Origin: a virus
Virus record (IMG/VR): IMGVR_UViG_3300042549_005935
Span: 1 to 24,056 of that record
Reading direction: 5' to 3' (one strand)
DNA: 24,056 nt
In this document: positions 5,097-10,532 of the stretch, piece after piece
How positions within the stretch are numbered: the first letter of the stretch is position 1
How the letters are laid out: every line of letters begins with the position of its first letter
Notes under the pieces: model-generated
The model's database searches: none
Seen by the model: only the letters and a program-made list of their open reading frames with translations
What the model was told of the DNA's origin: nothing
Program-made: the position numbers and the translations under genes

Positions 5097-5327
5097 ATGG
5101 AAAGATTAGAAATGTTAAGAGGAATGTTTGTTAAGTGTGGTAATGGGGTTTTTGTAATGAGAATGGATGATAAGGATAGATTTAGAATTTGTAGGGTTAA
5201 TGGAAGGGTGAATTGGGTTAAATGTAAAAAGATATTAAATGATAATAATATAAGTTTTATAGAAGGCCATGATGGATATGGTATGATGTTAGGTAGATGT
5301 ATTGATTTTGATTTTAAAGGGGTTTAA
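5097..5327 (+). CDS. Hypothetical basic early protein, cytosine-depleted gene
   Basis: A 76-residue basic protein of unknown family. The coding strand has only 2 cytosines in 231 bases. The protein therefore contains no Pro, Thr, Ala or Gln, and all arginines use AGA/AGG and all leucines TTA/TTG. It is rich in M, R, K, N, D, V, G and F, with three cysteines (residues 13, 32 and 43) and a fourth near the C-terminus. No membrane segment is seen. The reading frame is intact despite the extreme composition, so it is probably a real gene. Its stop codon lies inside the loop of a small terminator-like hairpin (5317-5333). Confidence 0.7.
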   Translation: MERLEMLRGMFVKCGNGVFVMRMDDKDRFRICRVNGRVNWVKCKKILNDNNISFIEGHDGYGMMLGRCIDFDFKGV

Positions 5328-5333
5328 CCCCTT
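5317..5333 (+). terminator. Hairpin overlapping the 5097 gene stop codon
   Basis: AAGGGG and CCCCTT pair around TTTAA, and the TAA in the loop is the stop codon. The -33 box of promoter P12 begins two bases later. Confidence 0.5.
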
Positions 5334-5334
5334 G

Positions 5335-5366
5335 CTTGGCTCTGTGGGACAGGGATGTTATATTCA
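5335..5366 (+). promoter_or_regulatory. Bacteroidota-type promoter P12
   Basis: CTTG at 5335-5338, 20 nt spacer, TATATTCA at 5359-5366. It drives the two-gene unit starting at 5388. Confidence 0.75.
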
Positions 5367-5387
5367 ATCATAATTAAAAACAGGTAT

Positions 5388-5543
5388 ATGTATAGTTTAA
5401 ATTGTTCGTATTACACAAAAGAATTTGGATCAATAATTGAATTGATTGATGATGTTATTATGTCAGGTATGGACCCGAATTATGAGATAACATTTAACGG
5501 TGAGGGTATAGAAGAAAAAGCAATCGATTATATAGTATTTTAA
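5388..5543 (+). CDS. Small acidic hypothetical protein, 51 aa
   Basis: I placed the start at 5388, directly behind promoter P12; the in-frame ATG at 5355 lies within the promoter. The 51-residue protein is acidic, with an amphipathic helix (SIIELIDDVIMSG, residues 15-27) between short strands, and no recognised motif. The next gene begins ten bases after its stop codon without a promoter of its own, so the two are probably co-transcribed and may work together. Function unknown. Confidence 0.6.
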   Translation: MYSLNCSYYTKEFGSIIELIDDVIMSGMDPNYEITFNGEGIEEKAIDYIVF

Positions 5544-5553
5544 ATTGAAAAAC

Positions 5554-5823
5554 ATGGACTACGAAAAACACACAGACGAAGTATTAGAGCGCTTACAGGC
5601 ACATCAGATCCTAGAGATACTGAATACGGCTAACCAGTCAATAGGTAAGGCGCTTGAGTCAATCCAGGAACTAGAGCATAACGCGACAATGTATCTAGAC
5701 TTAAGACCAACTCAGGAAATAACAGATGACATGAATGCTCTTCATTTACACCTACACTTCCTACAGTCAGCCAAGACGTTCGCTAAGGAGGAAATCAAGG
5801 AAATAGGGTTTTACCTTAATTAA
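5554..5823 (+). CDS. Helical hypothetical protein, 89 aa
   Basis: An almost wholly helical protein with heptad-like hydrophobic spacing (HQILEILNTANQSIGKALES at about 16-35, and again near 63-85), consistent with a helical hairpin or coiled coil. I chose ATG 5554; a TTG three codons earlier is less likely. There is no promoter of its own, so it is the second gene of the P12 unit. Its codons contain clearly more C and G than those of the partner gene, suggesting a different history. No catalytic or membrane features are seen; function unknown. Confidence 0.65.
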   Translation: MDYEKHTDEVLERLQAHQILEILNTANQSIGKALESIQELEHNATMYLDLRPTQEITDDMNALHLHLHFLQSAKTFAKEEIKEIGFYLN

Positions 5824-5830
5824 CCTTTTG

Positions 5831-5862
5831 TTTGGCTCTGCGGGACAGGGATGTTATATTCA
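5831..5862 (+). promoter_or_regulatory. Bacteroidota-type promoter P13
   Basis: TTTG at 5831-5834, 20 nt spacer, TATATTCA at 5855-5862. It drives the gene at 5887. Confidence 0.8.
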
Positions 5863-5886
5863 GATATAATTAAAAAATATAAACAC

Positions 5887-6069
5887 ATGAAAACATTTAA
5901 AGTAGAAGAAACGGTTTTAAAAACAGTTAAACGAGTTTATTTTGTGGATGCTGAGGATGAGGAAGCAGCGGTTCACCGAGTGATGAGCGATGGGAAGGAC
6001 GTTGATGAGGAGGATGAAGTGGATGAAGAGGTAATTGACTATAAGGTAAAGAAATACAAATTTAAGTAA
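5887..6069 (+). CDS. Small protein with acidic stretch, 60 aa
   Basis: The start at 5887 follows promoter P13; the in-frame ATG at 5851 lies inside the promoter. The first half (KTFKVEETVLKTVKRVYFVDAEDEEAAVHRV) reads as strand-strand-helix and resembles small phage proteins in which a 'Y-x-V-x-A-x-x-E-x-x-A' motif marks a compact domain. It is followed by an acidic run (DVDEEDEVDEEV, residues 38-49) and a short basic C-terminus (KVKKYKFK). The acidic stretch could mimic nucleic acid, as in some anti-host phage proteins, but this is speculation. Monocistronic. Confidence 0.65.
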   Translation: MKTFKVEETVLKTVKRVYFVDAEDEEAAVHRVMSDGKDVDEEDEVDEEVIDYKVKKYKFK

Positions 6070-6076
6070 CCTTAAG

Positions 6077-6108
6077 TTTGGCTTAGGGGGATTAGGACGT
6101 TATATTTA
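6077..6108 (+). promoter_or_regulatory. Bacteroidota-type promoter P14
   Basis: TTTG at 6077-6080, 20 nt spacer, TATATTTA at 6101-6108. It drives the gene at 6132. Confidence 0.8.
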
Positions 6109-6131
6109 GATTAATAATAAAAACAGATAAC

Positions 6132-6635
6132 ATGACAAAAGAACAAGCAGAAGAATTTTTTAATCAATTGGTTAAATTGCAAGAACAAATAGATAGTTTA
6201 AAACAAGAAGCATACCCAGAAACAGATTGTGATGGGACTTGTGGATGTGGATGTGATGAATCACCAGTGGAAACAGAAGACGAAGGACCAGAATTTGATA
6301 GTGCTGGTTTCAGTGAAGCGGATCGAATAGTAACACCTCAACAAGCAAACACAATTGTGTTCACCAAGAAAGAGCTTATTGACTTCGCTTTTAAGTTGAT
6401 GGACCGGACAGTAGACGCTTGTAAGGAAGCAGTCGCAGACACTAGAATTGATGTGGACGATGTGGTAGAACTAGAGCTAGGATATGGTTACCATATTGAA
6501 GTTGAGTTAAACCAAGACAGACTTGTTAGTGATATTCAAGCTGAAATTATCAATACAGTTGATTTAGATAATGATTCGATTGAGGTAGAAGTGGATAATG
6601 TTTTAACAGAAATGTTAAACGAGAAAAACAGTTAG
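6132..6635 (+). CDS. Acidic hypothetical protein with a cysteine cluster
   Basis: A 167-residue very acidic protein. Residues 1-27 form a probable coiled-coil helix. A short cysteine cluster follows (CDGTCGCGC, about 34-42: four Cys in nine residues), which could bind a metal but fits no zinc-finger spacing I know. A long acidic linker leads to a second half (residues 83-165) of alternating helices and strands with a repeated 'D-x-D-x-V-E-V-E' character. No signal peptide is seen. It has its own promoter and is followed by the repeat-plus-hairpin unit at 6645. Function unknown; a disordered acidic scaffold is one possibility. Confidence 0.7.
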   Translation: MTKEQAEEFFNQLVKLQEQIDSLKQEAYPETDCDGTCGCGCDESPVETEDEGPEFDSAGFSEADRIVTPQQANTIVFTKKELIDFAFKLMDRTVDACKEAVADTRIDVDDVVELELGYGYHIEVELNQDRLVSDIQAEIINTVDLDNDSIEVEVDNVLTEMLNEKNS

Positions 6636-6644
6636 ACTTTTCAT

Positions 6645-6690
6645 GTGTGTTTTTTAATTATACAGGATATGGGCCCATTAGGGCCCTTTC
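6645..6690 (+). terminator. Repeat-plus-hairpin unit, probable terminator
   Basis: The 18-mer GTGTGTTTTTTAATTATA (6645-6662) is identical to that at 3067. It is followed by hairpin GGGCCC-ATTA-GGGCCC (6671-6686) and TTT. Confidence 0.6.
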
Positions 6691-6701
6691 CGCTACCTAG
6701 G

Positions 6702-6733
6702 TTTGGCCTCTGGGAAAAGTGATGTTATATTTA
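6702..6733 (+). promoter_or_regulatory. Bacteroidota-type promoter P15
   Basis: TTTG at 6702-6705, 20 nt spacer, TATATTTA at 6726-6733. It drives the gene at 6756. Confidence 0.8.
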
Positions 6734-6755
6734 GTCATAATTAAATAACACGAAC

Positions 6756-7019
6756 ATGAATAAAACAGAAAGAAGAAAAGCGCTTAACAAGTTAGTATTT
6801 GAAATGGTAACGGGTTTAGGTTACGAGGTAGTAGATGATGGGGACGGAGGACGAGTAACATTTATCAAACCAAACCATAAAAACCTTTACGACAGTATTG
6901 AGTATCACAGATCATATTTTGACGTTTGTGTTTTAAATGATGCGAGTGATGAGGTTAAAGAGGATAGTAAGACAATTGAGTGGTTTATTGAAACACAAAG
7001 AAAATCATTAGATATATAA
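6756..7019 (+). CDS. Hypothetical early protein, 87 aa
   Basis: A soluble 87-residue protein with a basic N-terminal helix (NKTERRKALNKLVFEMV) followed by a beta-rich core (YEVVDDGDGGRVTFIKP at about 24-40) and an acidic C-terminal helix. I do not recognise the family. It is monocistronic: the stop codon at 7017-7019 runs almost directly into the -33 box of the next promoter (7022), so the spacing between transcription units here is minimal. Function unknown. Confidence 0.65.
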   Translation: MNKTERRKALNKLVFEMVTGLGYEVVDDGDGGRVTFIKPNHKNLYDSIEYHRSYFDVCVLNDASDEVKEDSKTIEWFIETQRKSLDI

Positions 7020-7021
7020 TG

Positions 7022-7053
7022 TTTGGCCTTCGGGCCAACATTTGTTATATTCA
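7022..7053 (+). promoter_or_regulatory. Bacteroidota-type promoter P16
   Basis: TTTG at 7022-7025, 20 nt spacer containing GGCC-TTCG-GGCC, TATATTCA at 7046-7053. It drives the three-gene unit 7079-7696. Confidence 0.8.
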
Positions 7054-7078
7054 ATCAATAATTAAAAATTTTAAACAC

Positions 7079-7252
7079 ATGAAAAATCAAAAAACACTTT
7101 TGGCGGTTACAGCAGTAATGTTTGCATTATGTACTTCATTAATAGTTAAAATACCGACCCCATCATTACAGATATTCTTTGGAGCAATAGATTTATTTAT
7201 TATAACATTGTTCGCCTTTATTTCAACTGAAATTAAAAATTATAAAGCATGA
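7079..7252 (+). CDS. Small two-span membrane protein, 57 aa
   Basis: The start is the ATG at 7079 after promoter P16; an in-frame ATG at 7019 precedes the promoter and is rejected. The 57-residue product has two hydrophobic segments (about 7-24 and 30-50) joined by a short turn with two prolines, and a lysine-containing tail. It is thus a likely inner-membrane hairpin. Size and topology would suit a small holin-like or superinfection-related protein, but early expression argues against a lysis role and nothing specific supports it. The stop overlaps the start of the next gene (ATGA), so translation is probably coupled. Confidence 0.65.
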   Translation: MKNQKTLLAVTAVMFALCTSLIVKIPTPSLQIFFGAIDLFIITLFAFISTEIKNYKA

Positions 7253-7494
7253 GTAAATTTAAAGCAACACAAAACGAACACTGGAATGGATTTCATATCA
7301 CATTTGAAAACGGTTACACAGTGAGTGTCCAGTTCGGTAAGGGTAATTACTCAGATCAAGGTGAGACTACAGCAGAAGTAGCAGCATGGGGTCCAGACAG
7401 GAAATGGGTTAAACTAAGCGAGTATGATGACGTTAAAGGATGGTGTACGCCAAACGAGGTACTTGAAATCATGAACCAAATAGCAAATAAATAA
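7249..7494 (+). CDS. Conserved phage hypothetical, 81 aa
   Basis: This short protein has a composition I associate with a conserved phage hypothetical family: an N-terminal FKATQNEHWNGFHITFENG (residues 4-22), then TVSVQFGKGNYSDQG, then AEVAAWGPDRKW. It reads as an all-beta or alpha/beta domain with conserved W, H, G and aromatic positions, ending in a helix (NEVLEIMNQIA). The biochemical function of the family is not known to me. It overlaps the preceding membrane gene by four bases and is followed one base after its stop codon by another membrane gene, so the three form one operon. Confidence 0.75.
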   Translation: MSKFKATQNEHWNGFHITFENGYTVSVQFGKGNYSDQGETTAEVAAWGPDRKWVKLSEYDDVKGWCTPNEVLEIMNQIANK

Positions 7495-7495
7495 C

Positions 7496-7696
7496 ATGGC
7501 AGATAATAATACATCAAACGGAATAGGAGTTGGAACAACATTATTTATAGTGTTTCTGATCCTCAAATTAACGAATACTATTGACTGGTCGTGGTGGTGG
7601 GTCACTAGCCCACTATGGATCCCAGTAGCACTAGGTATAGTGATCCTAGGTGTTGTAGGTATGTTGATGGGAGCATCTGGAAAGTTTAAAAAGTAG
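7496..7696 (+). CDS. Small membrane protein, 66 aa
   Basis: A 66-residue protein with two hydrophobic segments (about 9-24 and 37-57). They are separated by a tryptophan-rich connector (DWSWWWVTSPLW, residues 30-41), and the C-terminus is basic (GKFKK). It is most likely an inner-membrane protein with the tryptophans at the lipid interface. As the third gene of the P16 operon it begins one base after the stop of the 7249 gene, and may act with the other membrane protein there. No specific function can be assigned. Confidence 0.65.
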   Translation: MADNNTSNGIGVGTTLFIVFLILKLTNTIDWSWWWVTSPLWIPVALGIVILGVVGMLMGASGKFKK

Positions 7697-7707
7697 GTCA
7701 CCTCTTG

Positions 7708-7739
7708 CTTGGCCTCGCGTATCGTTTTTATTATATTTA
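7708..7739 (+). promoter_or_regulatory. Bacteroidota-type promoter P17
   Basis: CTTG at 7708-7711, 20 nt spacer, TATATTTA at 7732-7739. It drives the gene at 7764. Confidence 0.75.
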
Positions 7740-7763
7740 ATCATAATTAAAAAACATAAATAT

Positions 7764-7958
7764 ATGAAACAAAAAAGCACTTATTTAATTTTCATGGACC
7801 GTAATGACATCTTTAATTACATTACAATCAAATGTGAAAGTGGAAAATTAAACCAAGCATTAGTTAAAGAAGAATTAATGATGAATGGTAATCATTGGCA
7901 AGATTTTAGTTGGGTTATTTTTAAGGACAGTGTTTTATTAGATGCGTATAGTGAGTAA
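7764..7958 (+). CDS. Small early protein, paralogue of the 1998 gene
   Basis: This 64-residue protein shares the order TYL-x-F, DI, I-x-C, LNQ-x-L, EEL and WVIF-x-D with the 59-residue protein at 1998-2177. The conserved residues are spread over the full length, so common descent is more likely than chance. There is no membrane segment and no recognised family. Both copies have their own promoter of the same kind and sit in the early region. Duplicated small early genes are often involved in host takeover or counter-defence, but nothing here shows the target. Confidence 0.7.
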   Translation: MKQKSTYLIFMDRNDIFNYITIKCESGKLNQALVKEELMMNGNHWQDFSWVIFKDSVLLDAYSE

Positions 7959-7965
7959 CCACTTG

Positions 7966-7997
7966 TTTGGCCTTCCGATCAGGAGATGTTATATTCA
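7966..7997 (+). promoter_or_regulatory. Bacteroidota-type promoter P18
   Basis: TTTG at 7966-7969, 20 nt spacer, TATATTCA at 7990-7997. It drives the three-gene unit 8024-8680. Confidence 0.8.
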
Positions 7998-8023
7998 GAT
8001 ATAATTAAAAAATAATAACACAT

Positions 8024-8272
8024 ATGAGCTACAGATTAGAAAGCGAAGCACCACAGACAACAGTTGAAAGAACAATTGAAAACATCTTAACCAACAACGG
8101 TATCAAGCAGGATGAAATACAATTCCGAGGCCCAGAACGTATGTTGAGAATTGGTTACTGGGAACGCATAAACGAGAATATAATGTCTCAATTATCAGGC
8201 CTAATAATGACTGAGATAGACATGTACGATGACGATTGTGGTTATTTATTCAGTTACCAAGTTAATCAATAA
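8024..8272 (+). CDS. Hypothetical early protein, 82 aa
   Basis: A soluble acidic protein with a helical N-terminal half (TTVERTIENILTNNGIKQDEI), a short strand (RMLRIGYW) and a C-terminal part ending in strands (GYLFSYQV). The fold suggestion is helix-strand-helix-strand, similar to many small phage ferredoxin-like proteins, but I do not recognise a family. It is the first gene of the unit served by promoter P18. The next gene begins 20 bases downstream after a copy of the AATTAAAAAACA leader sequence but without the -33/-7 boxes. Function unknown. Confidence 0.65.
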   Translation: MSYRLESEAPQTTVERTIENILTNNGIKQDEIQFRGPERMLRIGYWERINENIMSQLSGLIMTEIDMYDDDCGYLFSYQVNQ

Positions 8273-8291
8273 TTAAAAAACAGATACAAAC

Positions 8292-8471
8292 ATGAAAAAA
8301 TTCACAATTGAATATACTGGTAAAACGATAGACCAGTTTCCAGAAAACAGATTCAATCCATACCCAGCATCAGCACCAGCATGGGAAGTGTTAGACCAAA
8401 ATGGAGCCTCTAGGTTCGTCGGTCCATATCAAGCATGTGAAAACTTTATTCAAACATATTACCAACGATAA
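8292..8471 (+). CDS. Small hypothetical protein, 59 aa
   Basis: A 59-residue protein, missed by length filters, beginning MKKFTIEYTGKTID. It is rich in aromatic residues and prolines in the middle (RFNPYPASAPAWEV, residues 20-33) and ends with a probable helix (QACENFIQTYYQR). The fold is uncertain. The TAA stop at 8469-8471 overlaps the ATG of the next gene (TAATG), typical of translational coupling. It lies in an operon with both neighbours. No function can be proposed. Confidence 0.6.
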   Translation: MKKFTIEYTGKTIDQFPENRFNPYPASAPAWEVLDQNGASRFVGPYQACENFIQTYYQR

Positions 8472-8680
8472 TGAACAGATTAATTCAATACATCGAATCC
8501 AATTTCGATCGCTTCTCAAACCTAGATGAAAGCGAGGTACTAGAGCTAGATGCTCACTACATGGATGATGACATTGTCAATTATTTGAAAGACACTGACC
8601 AATACATATATAAGGGGATCTGTATTTATTATGTTAAGGGTCCTGATGAGGTGCATGTTGAAAATTTTAATGTGGACTAG
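8471..8680 (+). CDS. Small acidic hypothetical protein, 69 aa
   Basis: An acidic 69-residue protein. It has an N-terminal helix (MNRLIQYIESNFDRF), a second helix with a DESEVLELDAHYMDDD acidic surface, and a C-terminal beta hairpin (YKGICIYYVKGPDEVHVENF). It starts on the stop of the previous gene and is the last gene of the P18 unit. The sequence around its stop codon forms the inverted repeat GGACTA-GT-TAGTCC (8674-8687). The next 320 bases have no gene. Function unknown. Confidence 0.65.
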   Translation: MNRLIQYIESNFDRFSNLDESEVLELDAHYMDDDIVNYLKDTDQYIYKGICIYYVKGPDEVHVENFNVD

Positions 8681-8948
8681 TTAGTCCTGATCTTCCTGCA
8701 CCACGGGATCGCGCGTGTACACGTATATATATGATACGGTACATATGCCCGTATACTCCCCTACGCGTTGGTATCCATATACGTGGTACCCGTTAGTCCT
8801 GGTGGAATAGACGCACCTTCAACTCGTAAACGATTTTCCCACACCGATTCGTATATACATATATATGCTCCCACAACACACTCACATTTTCGAAATAACC
8901 CTTTTGATAACAAATGTGAAATCTCAAATCTCCTCTTTTAATAAAAAG
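8681..8948. other. Non-coding region of alternating purine-pyrimidine sequence
   Basis: No supported gene is present in this gap. It contains long alternating purine-pyrimidine tracts (around 8716-8731 with ACGTATATATATG, 8770-8786, and 8849-8867 with CGTATATACATATATATG). GTTAGTCCTG occurs twice (8680-8689 and 8792-8801). An 8-bp inverted repeat TCACATTT/AAATGTGA lies at about 8882-8919. Such easily unwound, dyad-rich DNA is seen at replication origins and regulatory regions. No known origin motif is recognised, so this is a description only. Confidence 0.4.
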
Positions 8949-8980
8949 TTTGGCTATCGGGGAATATATACGTATATTTA
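8949..8980 (+). promoter_or_regulatory. Bacteroidota-type promoter P19
   Basis: TTTG at 8949-8952, 20 nt spacer, TATATTTA at 8973-8980. It drives the operon 9002-10148, and the leader ends in AATAAAGGTT before ATG. Confidence 0.75.
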
Positions 8981-9001
8981 TATATAATAAAAATAAAGGT
9001 T

Positions 9002-9259
9002 ATGATATCATCAAGAGCAATTAGAAAAGGTATTACAGTCAAGTTTGACGGTAAAGTAGTAGACAAACCAGCTGTTATAGAAGCGAGTAAAACATGGGAA
9101 CCTAAGCATGAAACGCTATTCATGAAGTTACTTAAGCAGGGTGGTAAATTCACTGCTAACGGCGTTATAGTCGAAGTATTTCCAATAGAACAAACATTAA
9201 CATCACGAGGTGAAAAAGATGGTGGTATCATCACTTCAGACCCATTAGCACGATTCTAA
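9002..9259 (+). CDS. Hypothetical protein, 85 aa
   Basis: A soluble, slightly basic protein. Its N-terminal region begins with a beta strand (ITVKFDGKVV), followed by a helix (KHETLFMKLLKQGG) and another strand (KFTANGVIVEVFP). A flexible Gly/Asp-containing tail follows. I do not recognise the family. It is the first gene of a five-gene operon (9002-10148) in which the next gene starts 22 bases downstream with a GGTTATG leader and the remaining genes overlap by four bases. Function unknown. Confidence 0.65.
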   Translation: MISSRAIRKGITVKFDGKVVDKPAVIEASKTWEPKHETLFMKLLKQGGKFTANGVIVEVFPIEQTLTSRGEKDGGIITSDPLARF

Positions 9260-9281
9260 ATTAAAAATAAATAAATAGGTT

Positions 9282-9488
9282 ATGAAAGAATTTTTTAAAA
9301 TTATCATCACTACAATTATAGTAGGATTGATTGGAGCAATTGGAATGTGGGGTGTTATCACTAATGAAAGTGATACAGAATTAGGATGGCGGATATGGGG
9401 TTGGTTATTAGCAATGGTAATTATTGTTATTCCAACCGCTAGTTTTTGGACTAAACAAGTAGGTAAAGTAATTGATTTAGATGTATGA
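9282..9488 (+). CDS. Small two-span membrane protein, 68 aa
   Basis: Two clear transmembrane segments (about 6-26, IIITTIIVGLIGAIGMWGVI, and 38-55, WGWLLAMVIIVIPTASFW) with a short charged loop (TNESDTELGWR) between them. It is likely an inner-membrane hairpin with basic residues at both ends. The final codon region overlaps the next gene by four bases (ATGA). A holin-like shape is compatible, but position in an early operon without an endolysin gives no support. Function unknown. Confidence 0.65.
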   Translation: MKEFFKIIITTIIVGLIGAIGMWGVITNESDTELGWRIWGWLLAMVIIVIPTASFWTKQVGKVIDLDV

Positions 9489-9871
9489 AAAAAGAATTTG
9501 CACCTTATGAGTTAGCGGTTAAACTCAAAGAACTTGGATTTAACGAACCTTGTTTTGGATTTTATTTAGAAGATGGTACATGGACACCTGCTTCTTACTC
9601 AAGAGAAGGCACTGTGTATCCTAGCAATACTGACCTGTTACCTGAATGGTGTGCTGCACCACTATTCCAACAAGCATTTAGATGGTTTAGAGAGAAGCAT
9701 CAACTATATTGTGGTATATTAACAGAATATAGCTATGGGGGACAACTTCACGCATATCATATAACTGGTAAGCGTCAAGGAGATGTATCAATAGGAGGGT
9801 TTAATACTTATGAAGAAGCCGAACTTGCTTGTCTTACCAAGTTAATTGAAATTGTAGAGCAAAAGTTATGA
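9485..9871 (+). CDS. Conserved phage hypothetical, 128 aa
   Basis: This protein resembles a conserved hypothetical family that I know from phages and prophages of Bacteroidota. The marks are an N-terminal FAPYELAVKLKELGFNEPCFGFY (residues 5-26), a central APLFQQAFRWFREKHQL (57-74) and a C-terminal TYEEAELACLTKLIEIV. The pattern suggests a compact alpha/beta domain with conserved Trp, Phe and Cys residues. No biochemical function is established to my knowledge. It overlaps both neighbours by four bases, so it is translated as part of a coupled operon behind P19. Confidence 0.8.
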   Translation: MKKEFAPYELAVKLKELGFNEPCFGFYLEDGTWTPASYSREGTVYPSNTDLLPEWCAAPLFQQAFRWFREKHQLYCGILTEYSYGGQLHAYHITGKRQGDVSIGGFNTYEEAELACLTKLIEIVEQKL

Positions 9872-10041
9872 AAGACCAATACGTTATCATAGATCTCAGA
9901 AACATGGATATCATGAAGGATCAAAGTGGTAATACAATATATTTCAATACCGAAGAAGAAGCATGTAATGTATGTGGTATATATGAGCCTGAAGACGCTT
10001 GGGTAATGAAATTAATATATAACCATAAAGAAGAATTATGA
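9868..10041 (+). CDS. Small hypothetical protein, 57 aa
   Basis: A 57-residue acidic protein starting on the ATGA overlap with the preceding gene. It opens with a strand (QYVIIDLRNMDI) and continues with TIYFNTEEEACNVCGIYEP, a 'F-x-T-x-E-E-A' pattern often seen in small phage proteins. The pair of cysteines (C-x-x-C, residues 33-36) could bind a metal, but a single pair is not enough to claim it. It ends with a four-base overlap into the next gene. Function unknown. Confidence 0.6.
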   Translation: MKDQYVIIDLRNMDIMKDQSGNTIYFNTEEEACNVCGIYEPEDAWVMKLIYNHKEEL

Positions 10042-10148
10042 AAGAAGACCCACTATTACGTTGGATTGTGTTGTTAGCCTGGTTTGGAGTAATATTAGGA
10101 ATGCTATTACTAGGCGCACATGTAATAACAAAATTCGCACATCATTAG
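10038..10148 (+). CDS. Very small single-span membrane protein, 36 aa
   Basis: The last gene of the P19 operon, starting on an ATGA overlap. The 36-residue product has one hydrophobic segment (about 9-31, WIVLLAWFGVILGMLLLGAH) preceded by charged residues and followed by a basic/histidine tail (KFAHH). The coupled start and hydrophobic design support a real small membrane protein. Function unknown. Confidence 0.55.
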   Translation: MKEDPLLRWIVLLAWFGVILGMLLLGAHVITKFAHH

Positions 10149-10412
10149 CCCCGCTCGCGAGGGGATCGTAAAACACAGTAAGCCTCTGAGCTCGTACCAG
10201 CTACACTATCATGGTGTAGGCGAATCTCAAGTAACTGTTCTCATCGTATAGGAGATAGGATATTAGTTAGCCTTTGCAAATATCTGACGTCGTTTCCCCA
10301 CTTTAAAAGGCAACTATTAGTTAACTTTAGTACCCGTACTGAGGACGTAGGGCTAAGTAAGATACAATTCCGTCATGCAGGGAGTAGAATGCTAAAGAGC
10401 TAATAGTAACAT
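10149..10412 (+). ncRNA. Non-coding tract upstream of tRNA-like element C, possibly structured
   Basis: No gene is supported in these 264 bases. The tract opens with a hairpin (CCCC...GGGG, 10149-10164) and holds a second hairpin CTACAC/GTGTAG (10201-10219). A nine-base stretch TAGGGCTAA (around 10349) also occurs in the tract after element D (about 13963). It runs directly into tRNA-like element C. Base composition is balanced rather than A/T-rich, unlike the other intergenic gaps. It may be a structured leader or a separate RNA. I could not match it to a known family. Confidence 0.35.
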
Positions 10413-10518
10413 AGTCAGGTGGCGTTTTGGAAAGCGCAGCACCTTCCAGGGTTGAGACTAACAGCTAATGGCACTCTGCATGATAAAGCTGAAGCAGGTT
10501 CGATTCCTGTCCTGACTA
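10413..10518 (+). tRNA. Atypical tRNA-like element C
   Basis: Acceptor AGTCAGG (10413-10419) pairs with CCTGACT (10511-10517), as in elements A and B. It has a D stem GCG/CGC and a T arm GCAGG-TTCGATT-CCTGT. A large variable arm pairs CAGCT with AGCTG. The expected anticodon arm is replaced by a short imperfect hairpin ACC-TTCCAG-GGT, whose loop has six bases and whose outer pairs fail. At 106 nt it is longer than normal. The 3' end lies 14 bases before the start codon of the next gene. Confidence 0.55.
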
Positions 10519-10532
10519 CTAAATTTAAAATT

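Noticed and set aside
10419-10532. Longer N-terminus for the SGNH-like protein, starting at 10419
   Set aside because: It would translate tRNA-like element C. ATG 10533 gives a proper hydrophobic N-terminus and follows the tRNA trailer.
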